A DNA stretch of 64,000 bases from JANMAT01 sp031359995 (GTDB lineage Bacteria; Actinomycetota; Acidimicrobiia; Acidimicrobiales; Ilumatobacteraceae), in assembly GCA_031359995.1 (NCBI GenBank), contig JANMAT010000127.1, positions 10,822-74,821 on the forward strand. Direction: 5' to 3'. How positions within the stretch are numbered: position 1 is the stretch's first letter; each line of letters begins with the position of its first letter. Below are positions 32,284 through 40,529 of this stretch, piece by piece. The notes beneath the pieces were generated by a model. The model was given only the letters and a program-made list of their open reading frames with translations, did not search any database and was not told the origin of the DNA. Made by a program: the position numbers and the translations under genes.

Positions 32284-32933
32284 GGCGTGCCGAAGGTGTC
32301 GTCGAACGCCAGCTTCTCGGGGCCCTGGCGGGTGATCGGACCGTGGCCCTTGCTCGCCGGGTAGCCGATGGGCACGAGGGCGAGCGTGGCCCACTCGGGC
32401 GGGATGCCGAGGACCGCCTGCACCTCGGGCTCGCGGAGGCAGTGAAGCGTGGTGAGCGTGCAGCCGAGCCCCTCGGCCCGGCAGGCGAGCATGGCGTTCT
32501 GCACCGCGGTGTACACCGAGCCACCACCCACCATGGAGACGCGGTCCAGGTTCTTGTCGGTGATGGCCATCATGGCCGGGTTGGCGATGAACAGCAGCAG
32601 GGCGGGGGCATCGGCCATGTGGTCGGCGAGGAAGTCGCCGGCGGCCAGCGTGCGCTCCATGGCCGCCTGGGCGTCGCCGGTGACGCCGGCCTTGTCGGCC
32701 CGGCGCCGGCTGAAGTCGGTGTACTTGCGCCACTCGGGCGCGTACAGCTCGGCGATGGCCTGCTTGCGCTCGGGCGAGCGCACCACCACGACGCGCCACG
32801 GCTGGTTGTTGCCGCCGGTGGGCGCCCAGCACGCGGCCTGGAGCACGCGCTGGAGCACGTCGTCGGGGATCGGGTCGGGCTTCAGGCGGCGCACGGCCCG
32901 CAGGGTGCTCATCATCTCGTACAGGTCGGGCAC
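32271..32933 (-). CDS. Nitroreductase-family protein
   Basis: A 220-aa FMN-dependent oxidoreductase: STLRAVRRLKPDPIPDDVLQ, CWAPTGGNNQPWRVVVV (FMN phosphate site), GSVYTAVQNAMLACRAEGLG and PPEWATLALVPIGYPA. GTG 32933 has GGAG 6 bases upstream, and yields the family N-terminus; the upstream extension is non-homologous. It could reduce nitro groups, quinones or enones with NAD(P)H. First gene of a two-gene operon with the hypothetical protein. Confidence 0.88.
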   Translation of the reverse strand: MPDLYEMMSTLRAVRRLKPDPIPDDVLQRVLQAACWAPTGGNNQPWRVVVVRSPERKQAIAELYAPEWRKYTDFSRRRADKAGVTGDAQAAMERTLAAGDFLADHMADAPALLLFIANPAMMAITDKNLDRVSMVGGGSVYTAVQNAMLACRAEGLGCTLTTLHCLREPEVQAVLGIPPEWATLALVPIGYPASKGHGPITRQGPEKLAFDDTFGTPWPG

Positions 32934-33119
32934 GTCGTCTCCGTTGCGTTGGTCCGGGCGAGAGTGTGCCTCAGCGGCGACCGCGCCGCAGCACGCCGGG
33001 GCGGGCGCCGCCGCCCGTCCGACGGTTGACGGGTGCGCGGTTGTTCGCACTCCGAACTGTCATCAGTTGCCGGCGTCTGCCAGCATGCGTCACACGCACG
33101 ACTGCTCGAGGAGCTCTTC

Positions 33120-34166
33120 ATGGCCACTCCGTCCTTCGGCATCTTCGACCACATCGAGGGCATCCCCGGCACGCCGACGCCCAAGCTGCTGAAGGACCGG
33201 CTCGACCTGGTCCGCATGGCCGACCAGGCCGGGTTCGTCGGCTACTACCTGGCCGAGCACCACGGCACCGATCTGTGCATGGCCCCGGCCCAGGAGCTGT
33301 TCATCGCGGCGGCGTCGCAGATCACCGAGAACATCCGCATGGGCTCGATGGTGAAGCTGCTCCCGCTGCACCACCCGGTGCGCCTCATCGAGGACCTCTG
33401 CGTGGCCGACAACCTCACCAACGGGCGCATCGACTTCGGTGTCGGTCGGGGCGTGGCACCCATCGAGCACTACTGGTTCGGCAGCGACTGGCCGTCGTCG
33501 ACCGACCGCTTCGAGGACGTGCTCGGCATCGTCGCCCGGGCGCTCAAGACCGGTGAGATCAGCGCCGAGGGCTCGAAGTACTACAAGTTCCGCACGATGC
33601 CCATGAGCACCCGGCCGGTGCAGGCCACCATCCCGTTCTGGTACCCGGGCAGCCCGGTCACCGCCGGCCGCTTCGGTCTGAACCTGATGTGGCCCGGGCC
33701 GGTGAGCCAGGAGGTGTACGACCTCTATGCCGAGACGTGGTACGCCCACAAGGGCGACGACGTCCGCCTCGACGGCCCCGACAGCGCGCCCCGCGTCGCC
33801 TGCACCATGGTCGTGGCCATCGACGAGAACGAGGACAAGGCACTCGAGATCTCGTCACGCGGCATGAAGGGGCTCATGCGCCGCACCCATGGCGTCCACA
33901 AGTGGGACGCCGACGTGCTGGGCGAGGAAGCGGCCGACGCCGCCCTCGGGCCGTTGCGCCGCATCACGGCCCACATCGACGACGCCATCAGGGCCGGTGC
34001 CGGCACCGCCTCACAGATCCGAGACCGCTTCGCCGGCATCCTCGACGCCGGGCTCACCGACTACATCGTGCTGCAGATCCCCACGGGCGACATGACCTTC
34101 GACGAGGCCAAGCGCACCATGGACGCCTTCTGCACCGACGTGAAGCCGGAGCTGATCAGCGCCTGA
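33120..34166 (+). CDS. LLM-class flavin/F420-dependent oxidoreductase
   Basis: A 348-aa luciferase-like enzyme. SFGIFDHIEGIPG start, GFVGYYLAEHHGTDLCMAPA, RMGSMVKLLPLHHPVRLIED, RIDFGVGRGVAPIEHYWFG and ATIPFWYPGSPVTAGRFGLN. The EHH motif places it near the bacterial luciferase/alkanal type. ATG 33120 has GAGGAG 6 bases upstream. The LysE-like exporter gene follows after 18 bases. The truncated oxidoreductase at 34798-35415 belongs to the same subfamily. Confidence 0.9.
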   Translation: MATPSFGIFDHIEGIPGTPTPKLLKDRLDLVRMADQAGFVGYYLAEHHGTDLCMAPAQELFIAAASQITENIRMGSMVKLLPLHHPVRLIEDLCVADNLTNGRIDFGVGRGVAPIEHYWFGSDWPSSTDRFEDVLGIVARALKTGEISAEGSKYYKFRTMPMSTRPVQATIPFWYPGSPVTAGRFGLNLMWPGPVSQEVYDLYAETWYAHKGDDVRLDGPDSAPRVACTMVVAIDENEDKALEISSRGMKGLMRRTHGVHKWDADVLGEEAADAALGPLRRITAHIDDAIRAGAGTASQIRDRFAGILDAGLTDYIVLQIPTGDMTFDEAKRTMDAFCTDVKPELISA

Positions 34167-34184
34167 CCGGGCGTCTGAGCTCCC

Positions 34185-34781
34185 ATGGGCGGCTACCTGA
34201 TCGCTGCCGCGCTCATCATCGCCACGCCGGGGGCCGACGTGCTGCTGGCGTTGGCCACCGCCCTGGCCAGCGGCAAGCGGGCGGGCATGGCCGCCGTGGC
34301 GGGCATGTCGACGGGCTACCTGGTGCACGCGGGTGTCGCCGCTGCCGGGCTCGCCGTGGTGCTGGCCCGCTCGCCCGACGCCATCGTGGTGATCGAGCTG
34401 GGTGGCGCGTCGTACCTCGCCGGCGCGGGCGTGATGCAGCTGCGTCGTCGCCACGACCCGGCCCCCACCATCGAGGCGCTGCGCGAGCCGTTCCGCCGGG
34501 GCCTGCTCACCAGCGTGCTCAACCCGAAGGGTGCGCTGTTCTTCGTGGCCTTCCTGCCCCAGTTCCTGCCCGACAGCGGCCGTCGCAACCTGGCCGCGCT
34601 GGGCCTCGGCCTCGCCTTCAGCGGGCTCACCATCGTCATCTACGGCGCCTACGCCATGGCCGCCAGCCGTTTGCGCGCTCGGCTGGCCGGCCCCCACACC
34701 TACGTGGTCCTGCGCACCATCGCCGGGGTCGTGTTCCTGGGCCTCGCGGTCAACACCTTGCGGACGGCGCTGAGCCACTGA
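34185..34781 (+). CDS. LysE/RhtB-family exporter
   Basis: A 198-aa inner-membrane protein with six hydrophobic segments. ATPGADVLLALATALASGKR is the family signature in helix 1, and TSVLNPKGALFFVAFLPQFL the second. Family members export amino acids such as lysine, threonine or homoserine lactone with proton exchange. Length is close to normal. It follows the F420/FMN oxidoreductase closely and is probably on the same transcript, which may mean it exports a product. Confidence 0.88.
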   Translation: MGGYLIAAALIIATPGADVLLALATALASGKRAGMAAVAGMSTGYLVHAGVAAAGLAVVLARSPDAIVVIELGGASYLAGAGVMQLRRRHDPAPTIEALREPFRRGLLTSVLNPKGALFFVAFLPQFLPDSGRRNLAALGLGLAFSGLTIVIYGAYAMAASRLRARLAGPHTYVVLRTIAGVVFLGLAVNTLRTALSH

Positions 34782-34797
34782 GGCCCGGTCGGCCCGC

Positions 34798-35415
34798 TCA
34801 CACCGATACGACCTCGAGCGGCCGGGGCTCCAGGGCCTGCAGCGCCGGCATGACCTCGTCGGCGAACAGCTTCATGCTCCGGTGCGCATCCTCGATCGGC
34901 ATGCTGCCGTACTTGAACACGAACATGATCTCGTTCGTGCCGAAGGCGTGGGCCAACTCGGTGGCTCGGGCGATGGTCTGCTCGGGCGTTCCCCACGGGT
35001 GCGAGTCGAAGAACCCTCGCAGGAACGCGTCGGGGTTCTCCCGCATGGCCTCCGAGCTGGCGGCGTAGGCCTCGTAGCCCTTCAGGCCGGCGAAGTGGGT
35101 GCCGAGCATCTCGTAGTGGCGCAAGGCCGAGTCGCTGTACTCGCACATGTACCGCTCGGCTCCACGGCGGGCCTCGGCCTCGGTGCCAGCGACGTACGTC
35201 CACAGCGCCAGCTTGGTGTGCACCTCCGAGCCGTGGCCGGCCTCGTGACGCAGCTGGGCGTAGGTGCGCACGGTCTGCAGCGCGAGGTCGAGGCTCGTGG
35301 TCGGGATGCAGAGCGGCCGCACGTCGTTCTTGGCGATGATCTCCACCGACTGGGGGGTGCCGCCGGCGCACCACAGGTTGGCGCTGAGGTCTCGGACATC
35401 CCACGGTGCGTCCCC
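34798..35415 (-). pseudogene. N-terminally deleted LLM-class oxidoreductase
   Basis: The minus-strand frame encodes the last 205 or so residues of a luciferase-like enzyme: SVEIIAKNDVRPLCIPT, LRHEAGHGSEVHTKLALWTY, HPWGTPEQTIARATELAHAF, IMFVFKYGSMPIEDAHRS. The first 150 or more residues, including the substrate pocket, are missing; upstream the frame runs into antisense of the VOC gene with no good start codon. Related to the oxidoreductase at 33120-34166, so perhaps a decayed duplicate or operon partner. Confidence 0.7.
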
Positions 35416-35467
35416 CGGCCGCGAGCAGGTAGCCTGCGAACGGGATGACTGGTCGAGGGGGACCACC

Positions 35468-36031
35468 GTGACCGCACCGTCGAAGTTCGCGCACGTGGTG
35501 TACGCCACGCACCGCTACGAGGAGATGATCGCCTGGTACGCGAAGGTGTTCGAGGCGCGAGTCCAGCACCGTGACGACCGCCTCGCCTTCCTCACCTACG
35601 ACGACGAGCACCACCGCTTCGCCTTCGCCAACCTGGGTCCGGCGCCGGCCGACGAGCCACCGCCACCGGCCGGGCGCCGCGCCGGCGTGTCCCACGTGGC
35701 CTACACGTGGCGGAACCTGGACGAGCTGGTGGGGCTGTACGTCCGCCTGAAGTCGTACGGCGTCGTGCCGCTGCGCCCCATCCGGCACGGCATGACGTTG
35801 TCGATGTACTACGCCGACCCCGACGGCAACGTGCTCGAGTTCCAGATCGACCTGCTCGATGCCGACGCTGCCAACGACTTCATGGCCAGCCCCGCGTTCG
35901 ACGCCAACCCCATCGGCGAGCGGTTCGACCCCGACCAGCTCGTGGCTCGCTACGAGGCGGGCCTGCCGCTCGACGACATCGTCTTCCGCACCGATCAGAC
36001 GCCCGTGCAGGTAACCGGCGTGAACGCCTGA
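35468..36031 (+). CDS. VOC-family protein (extradiol-dioxygenase-like)
   Basis: A 187-aa vicinal-oxygen-chelate protein. Metal-ligand candidates are His9 in KFAHVVYAT, His in AGVSHVAYTW and Glu in NVLEFQIDL, as in type I extradiol dioxygenases (fosfomycin resistance and glyoxalase relatives too). A C-terminal tail of about 50 residues is extra. GTG 35468 has GAGGGGG 5 bases upstream. The P450 gene follows 10 bases after the stop; both are probably one operon. Confidence 0.85.
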   Translation: MTAPSKFAHVVYATHRYEEMIAWYAKVFEARVQHRDDRLAFLTYDDEHHRFAFANLGPAPADEPPPPAGRRAGVSHVAYTWRNLDELVGLYVRLKSYGVVPLRPIRHGMTLSMYYADPDGNVLEFQIDLLDADAANDFMASPAFDANPIGERFDPDQLVARYEAGLPLDDIVFRTDQTPVQVTGVNA

Positions 36032-36041
36032 GGAGGCTGCC

Positions 36042-37235
36042 GTGTCGACCGATCACGAAGTGACCGACTGGGCCACCGACTTCGACCTCGGCGACGAGCG
36101 GTACATGAGCGCGCCGTACGGCATCTGGGATGACCTGCGCCAGCGCTGCCCCGTCGCCCACACCGACCGTCGGGGCGGCGCGTTCATGCCGACCCGCTAC
36201 GACGACATCGTCGCCGTGGCCTACGACGTAGATCACTTCTCGTCGCGCGAGGTCGGCGTGCGACCCACCCCCGAGGGTTCACAGCCACTGGTGTCGCCGC
36301 CGATCACCAGCGACCCGCCGTTCCACGGCGAGGCCCGCCGGTTGCTGCTGCCCCACTTCAGCCCGCAGGCGGTGGCCAAGATGGAGCCGATCACGCAGTC
36401 GATCACCCGCGAGCTGCTCGACGCGCTCGACGGACGAAGCCAGGCGGACGCCGCCGTCGAGTACTCCCAGCGCATCCCGGTGCGCGTCATCGCCCACCTG
36501 CTGGGGGTGCCCGCCAGCGACGAGGACATCTTCACCGGCTGGGCCCTGCGCATCCTGCAGGACGTAGGTGACGATCCCGACACGGCCCGCCGCGACGCGA
36601 CCAAGGAGGTGCTGGCCTACTTCGTGGACCAGGTGGCCCAACGGCGCATGGAGCCCACCAACGACCTCGTGAGCGAGCTCCTCGCCGCCCGCATGGGCGA
36701 TGCGCCGCTCACCGAGAAGCACCTGCTGGGCTCGTGCTTCCTGCTGCTGCTCGCCGGTGTCGACACCACGTGGAGCGCCATCGGGTCGAGCCTGGAGCAC
36801 CTCGGCCGCCATGCCCACGATCGCGACCGGCTGGTCGCCGACCCGTCGCTCGTGCCGGTCGCGGTGGAGGAGCTGCTGCGGGCCTACGCGCCGGTCACCA
36901 TGGCGCGGGTGGCGTCGCAAGACACGGAGGTCGCGGGCTGCCCCGTGAAGGCCGGCGAGCGCGTGCTGCTGAACTTCCCGGCGGCCAACCGCGACCCGGC
37001 TCACTTCGACCGGCCCGAGGAGGTCATCATCGACCGCGAGCACAACCGCCACCTCGCCTTCGGTGTGGGCGTGCACCGGTGCCTCGGGTCGAACCTTGCC
37101 CGCATGGAGATGCGCGTGGCCCTCACCAACTGGCTGGCTCGCTTCCCGAACTACACCCTCGATCCCGACCGACCGCTCGAGTGGGGAGGCGAGCAGAGCC
37201 GCGGCCCCCGCAGCATCCCCGTGCTGTTGCATTGA
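36042..37235 (+). CDS. Cytochrome P450
   Basis: A 397-aa bacterial P450. Haem-binding FGVGVHRCLGSNLAR (Cys about 347), oxygen-activating helix I LLLAGVDTTWSAI, and ExxR in VEELLRAYAP. Redox partners are not seen nearby, so general ferredoxins would serve. It hydroxylates a hydrophobic substrate such as a terpenoid or steroid. GTG 36042 has AGGAGG 6 bases upstream; a downstream SDR would oxidise the new hydroxyl. Lies in a continuous run of catabolic genes to 42.7 kb. Confidence 0.94.
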   Translation: MSTDHEVTDWATDFDLGDERYMSAPYGIWDDLRQRCPVAHTDRRGGAFMPTRYDDIVAVAYDVDHFSSREVGVRPTPEGSQPLVSPPITSDPPFHGEARRLLLPHFSPQAVAKMEPITQSITRELLDALDGRSQADAAVEYSQRIPVRVIAHLLGVPASDEDIFTGWALRILQDVGDDPDTARRDATKEVLAYFVDQVAQRRMEPTNDLVSELLAARMGDAPLTEKHLLGSCFLLLLAGVDTTWSAIGSSLEHLGRHAHDRDRLVADPSLVPVAVEELLRAYAPVTMARVASQDTEVAGCPVKAGERVLLNFPAANRDPAHFDRPEEVIIDREHNRHLAFGVGVHRCLGSNLARMEMRVALTNWLARFPNYTLDPDRPLEWGGEQSRGPRSIPVLLH

Positions 37236-37252
37236 GCACGAGCAGCGACCGC

Positions 37253-37258
37253 TACGGT
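37253..37258 (+). promoter_or_regulatory. -10-like TACGGT box of SDR
   Basis: TACGGT ends 6 bases before the ATG at 37265, with TTGAGC 15 bases further up as a possible -35. Suggests an extra leaderless start within the operon. Confidence 0.45.
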
Positions 37259-37264
37259 GCGGGC

Positions 37265-38116
37265 ATGGGTGGACGACTCGAGGGGAAGGTCGCCGTCATC
37301 ACCGGCGGCGCATCAGGCATCGGCGCGGCCACGGGCCGGCGGTTCGTGGCCGAGGGTGCCAAGGTGGTGCTGGCCGACGTGCAGGACGGCCCTGGTGAGG
37401 ACCTGGTGGCGTCGTTGGGTGACCACGCCCGCTACGTGCACGCCGACGTGTCCCGTGAGGCCGACGTGCGCCGCGCCGTGCACACCGCGGTCGACACGTT
37501 CGGCCGGCTCGACGTGCTGTTCAACAACGCCGGGTTCGTGGGGGCCACGGGCTCGTTCGAGGACACGCCCGAGGAGGAGTACGACCACACCATGGACGTG
37601 CTCCTCAAGAGCGTGTTCTTCGGCATCAAGCACGCCGCGCCGATCATGAAGGCGCAGCGGTCGGGCTCCATCGTGTCGACCGCGTCGGTGTGCGGGCTCA
37701 CGCCCGGCATCGGCACCCACCTCTACAACGTGGCCAAGGCCGGCGTGGTCATGATGACGAAGTCGCTGGCACTGGAGCTGGCCGAGTGGGACGTGCGCGT
37801 CAACTGCGTGTGCCCCGGCTACGTGGCCACGGGCCTGGCCGCCGGCGGCAGCCTGAGCGACCTCGGCCCCGACGCCATCGAGCGCCGCTTGGCCAAGGCG
37901 CGCGAGCGCATGGGCCACTCGCAGCCCATCCAGCGCATGGGCGAGCCCGACGACGTGGCCTCGCTGGTCACGTTCCTCGCGTCCGACGAGTCGGCGTGGC
38001 TCACCGGCACCGCCCAGGTGATCGACGGCGGCCTCACCCTCGGCAAGCCGTGGCGGCGCCAGCCCCCGACCGTCACCGAGCGCACGCCGCTGCGGCTCCC
38101 CGGTCAGGGGTCGTGA
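37265..38116 (+). CDS. SDR-family oxidoreductase
   Basis: A 283-aa classical SDR: VAVITGGASGIGAAT, FNNAGFVGA, Ser in STASVCG, Tyr/Lys in YNVAKAG, and C-terminal VIDGGLTLG. It has a short Pro/Arg-rich tail (about 20 residues) beyond the normal end. Probably oxidises an alcohol produced by the upstream P450. The next gene starts 1 base after the stop. Confidence 0.92.
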   Translation: MGGRLEGKVAVITGGASGIGAATGRRFVAEGAKVVLADVQDGPGEDLVASLGDHARYVHADVSREADVRRAVHTAVDTFGRLDVLFNNAGFVGATGSFEDTPEEEYDHTMDVLLKSVFFGIKHAAPIMKAQRSGSIVSTASVCGLTPGIGTHLYNVAKAGVVMMTKSLALELAEWDVRVNCVCPGYVATGLAAGGSLSDLGPDAIERRLAKARERMGHSQPIQRMGEPDDVASLVTFLASDESAWLTGTAQVIDGGLTLGKPWRRQPPTVTERTPLRLPGQGS

Positions 38117-38117
38117 C

Positions 38118-38528
38118 GTGGCCCTGGCCCCCGACGAGCTCCTGCGGTCGCTGGCGGTCGCTCTCCGCCAGCGCATCGGGCCGTCGGTCGACGAACCCTT
38201 CGCCAAGACCCAGGCGTTCATGGCGGCGGTGATCCTCGAGAAGCTCGCCGGCCAGGTCGCCAACGCCGCGGCCGACGGCGCCATCGCCGCATCCGAACGA
38301 GCCGCACTGGTGGCCGAGCTGCGCGACGAGGTCGCCGGCAACGCCACCGTGCTGGCCGCCCTCGACGTGTTGGCGGCCGACGGCGGCGACGCGGCGTGGA
38401 ACCGCGCGGTGACCGCCCTGTACGCCGAGCGCGACGCGCTGGGCGCGCCGGCGTTCGACCGCCTGCTCGGCCGGGTGCGCGTCGCGCTGCGGGCCCGCCT
38501 CGACCGGGCCCTGGTGTACGCGTCGTGA
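38118..38528 (+). CDS. Hypothetical helical protein upstream of phosphotransferase
   Basis: A 136-aa all-helical protein (LLRSLAVALRQRIG, AFMAAVILEKLAGQ, RAALVAELRDEVAG, RLLGRVRVALRARLDRAL). GTG start 1 base after the SDR stop; its own stop overlaps the next gene start (GTGA). In size and place it resembles the DUF6285 partners of acyl-CoA-linked phosphotransferases, but the sequence match is not clear, so this is only a suggestion. No signal peptide or membrane helix. Confidence 0.7.
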   Translation: MALAPDELLRSLAVALRQRIGPSVDEPFAKTQAFMAAVILEKLAGQVANAAADGAIAASERAALVAELRDEVAGNATVLAALDVLAADGGDAAWNRAVTALYAERDALGAPAFDRLLGRVRVALRARLDRALVYAS

Positions 38529-39556
38529 GCGCCCCGCCGGTCACCGAAGAACAGATCTGCGCCTACCTGGCCGAGCGCTTCGCCGCGCCCGATCTCGTGT
38601 TGCGCGGGGTCGAGCGCATCGCCGTCGGCTGGTCGCACGAGACGTGGCTGTTCGACGCCTCGTGGACCGACGGCACCATCGAGCGGGTGCGTCCGCTGTG
38701 CCTGCGCCGCGACCCCGGCAACGCCCTGCTGCGCGAGCTGTCGGACCTGGCGACCCAGTTCCGGGTGCTGCAGTGCCTCGACGACACCGCGGTGCCGTCG
38801 CCTCACCCGTACTTCTTCGAGGACGACCCCGCCATCCTGGGCGCGCCGTTTCTGGTGATGGAGAAGGTGCCGGGCGTGTGTCCGAGCCCGTGGGGCCGCG
38901 ACGGCCGCCGCTTCTACGAGGACGCCGCCACGCGCGGTGTGCTGCCCGGGAGCTTCACCGACGCCCTCATCGCCATCCACACGCTCGACTGGCGGGCCGC
39001 CGGGCTCGAGTTCCTCGGTGTGCCCGAGGGCGGCAACGACTTCGCCCGTGGCGAGATCGCCAAGTGGCGCCGCCTCATGGAGGCCACCGGTGCCGAGCCT
39101 GACCCGGTGCTCGTGGACACGCTCTGCTGGCTCGACGCCAACGCGCCGGCCACCCCGCGCCTGAGCCTGGTGCACGGCGCCTACCGCACCGGCAACTTCC
39201 TGGTGCACGACGACCGCGTGTCGGCCGTGCTCGACTGGGAGACCCAGGTGATCGGCGACCCGCTCTACGACGTCGCCTACGTGCTGTCGGAGCTGAACCG
39301 CGACGGCACCGATCTGCTGTCGAACCTGGTGGAGCGCGACGCGTTCGTCGCCCGCTACGAGGCGGGCACCGGCCTCACCATCGACGAGGACGTGTGCCGC
39401 TACTACCAGGTGCTGTACGCGGCACGGTCGGCCGTGTTCTGGATGAGCGCCAGCCAGCTGCACGCGTCGGGCGAGAACACCGACCTGCGCCTGGCCCGCA
39501 CCGCGTGGTCGATCCCCGTGGTGCTCGACCAGGCGGCCACGGCGTTGGGGTACTGA
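38525..39556 (+). CDS. Phosphotransferase family protein (APH-like)
   Basis: A 343-aa kinase-fold enzyme. Catalytic loop LVHGAYRTGNFLV (HGxxxxxN; the usual Asp after HG is replaced by Ala), metal-binding VLDWETQVIGDPLYDVAYVL. Homologs sit with acyl-CoA dehydrogenases and may phosphorylate hydroxyacyl-CoAs as part of beta-oxidation of hydroxy acids. The Ala in place of catalytic Asp in HGDxxxxN is notable, because it may reduce activity. GTG start overlaps the preceding stop; the next gene begins 1 base after. Confidence 0.88.
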   Translation: MSAPPVTEEQICAYLAERFAAPDLVLRGVERIAVGWSHETWLFDASWTDGTIERVRPLCLRRDPGNALLRELSDLATQFRVLQCLDDTAVPSPHPYFFEDDPAILGAPFLVMEKVPGVCPSPWGRDGRRFYEDAATRGVLPGSFTDALIAIHTLDWRAAGLEFLGVPEGGNDFARGEIAKWRRLMEATGAEPDPVLVDTLCWLDANAPATPRLSLVHGAYRTGNFLVHDDRVSAVLDWETQVIGDPLYDVAYVLSELNRDGTDLLSNLVERDAFVARYEAGTGLTIDEDVCRYYQVLYAARSAVFWMSASQLHASGENTDLRLARTAWSIPVVLDQAATALGY

Positions 39557-39557
39557 C

Positions 39558-40529
39558 ATGAGCGACGAGACGCCAGGGCGACAGGCCGTGTTCGGCCCCG
39601 ATGACGACGAGCTCCACACCGCGGTCATGACCGACCGTTGGTGGGAGACGGAGACGTCGTGGTTCTCGTTCCACCACACCGAGCGCCGTCTGGGCGGTTG
39701 GTTCTACACGATGGTGCGACCCAACATCGGCACGGTGGCCGGCGGCGTCTGGGTGTGGGACGACACGGCGTGGCTGCCGTGGGACGTGCTCTACAGCGCC
39801 AACTACTCGGCCCTGCAGTTGCCGGCCGGCACCGACCTGCGCGACACCACGCTGCCCACCGGCGTCTCGATCAAGGTGCTGGAGGCGACGCGGTCGTACG
39901 CGCTCGGCTACGACGACGGCGATCGGTTGCACGTCGACCTGCGCTTCGACGGCGTGATGCCGCCCGAGCCGCTGGCCGCGGTGGGGTCGACGTTCGGTTC
40001 GGCCCACCACTTCGACCAGTTCGGCCGCGTGTCCGGCGAGATCGTGGTGCACGGCGAGCGTCTCACCATCGACTGCATCGGCATGCGCGACCGCACGTGG
40101 GGCCCGCGGCCGGAGCACCGCCCCCGTCAGGCCGCCTACGTGACCGGCGCCGCCGGCGCCGACCATGGGTTCCTGGCCGTCACCAACACCGCGGGCGGCA
40201 CCGACGCGGTGGCCTACGGGTTCCTGCGGCGCGACGGCCGCACCGTGGGGCTGGCCGCGGGGGAGCGCACCGTGGTGCGGCATCCCGACGCGGGCTGGGT
40301 GGAGCACATCCGCATCGACGCCACCGACAACGAGGGCCGCACCCTGCGCGCCGTGGGCACCCCGGTGAGCCGCATGATCATCAACCGGCACACGTTCATC
40401 GACATCAACGGGCTCATCGCCTGGGACATCGACGGCGAGGCGGGGTGGGGCGAGGACCAGGACATGTGGCCCGTGCACACGTTCGCCGCGGCCAGGCGCG
40501 ACCGCGCCTTCGACGCAAAGGGAGCATGA
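39558..40529 (+). CDS. DUF7064/CrtC-like lipocalin-type protein
   Basis: A 323-aa beta-rich protein. WWETETSWFSFHHTERRLGG, GGVWVWDDTAWLPWDVLY, RLHVDLRFDGVMPPEP, HHFDQFGRVSGEIVV, DCIGMRDRTWGPRPEHR. This pattern resembles the family related to hydroxyneurosporene synthase/AttH, listed in Pfam as DUF7064/7065. In similar gene clusters it accompanies steroid/terpenoid degradation; enzymatic role unproven. Its stop overlaps the cyclase ATG. Confidence 0.75.
   Translation: MSDETPGRQAVFGPDDDELHTAVMTDRWWETETSWFSFHHTERRLGGWFYTMVRPNIGTVAGGVWVWDDTAWLPWDVLYSANYSALQLPAGTDLRDTTLPTGVSIKVLEATRSYALGYDDGDRLHVDLRFDGVMPPEPLAAVGSTFGSAHHFDQFGRVSGEIVVHGERLTIDCIGMRDRTWGPRPEHRPRQAAYVTGAAGADHGFLAVTNTAGGTDAVAYGFLRRDGRTVGLAAGERTVVRHPDAGWVEHIRIDATDNEGRTLRAVGTPVSRMIINRHTFIDINGLIAWDIDGEAGWGEDQDMWPVHTFAAARRDRAFDAKGA

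Noticed and set aside
37313..39679. Minus-strand open frame of 788 codons
   Set aside because: Shadow of the SDR, hypothetical and phosphotransferase genes; low-complexity translation.
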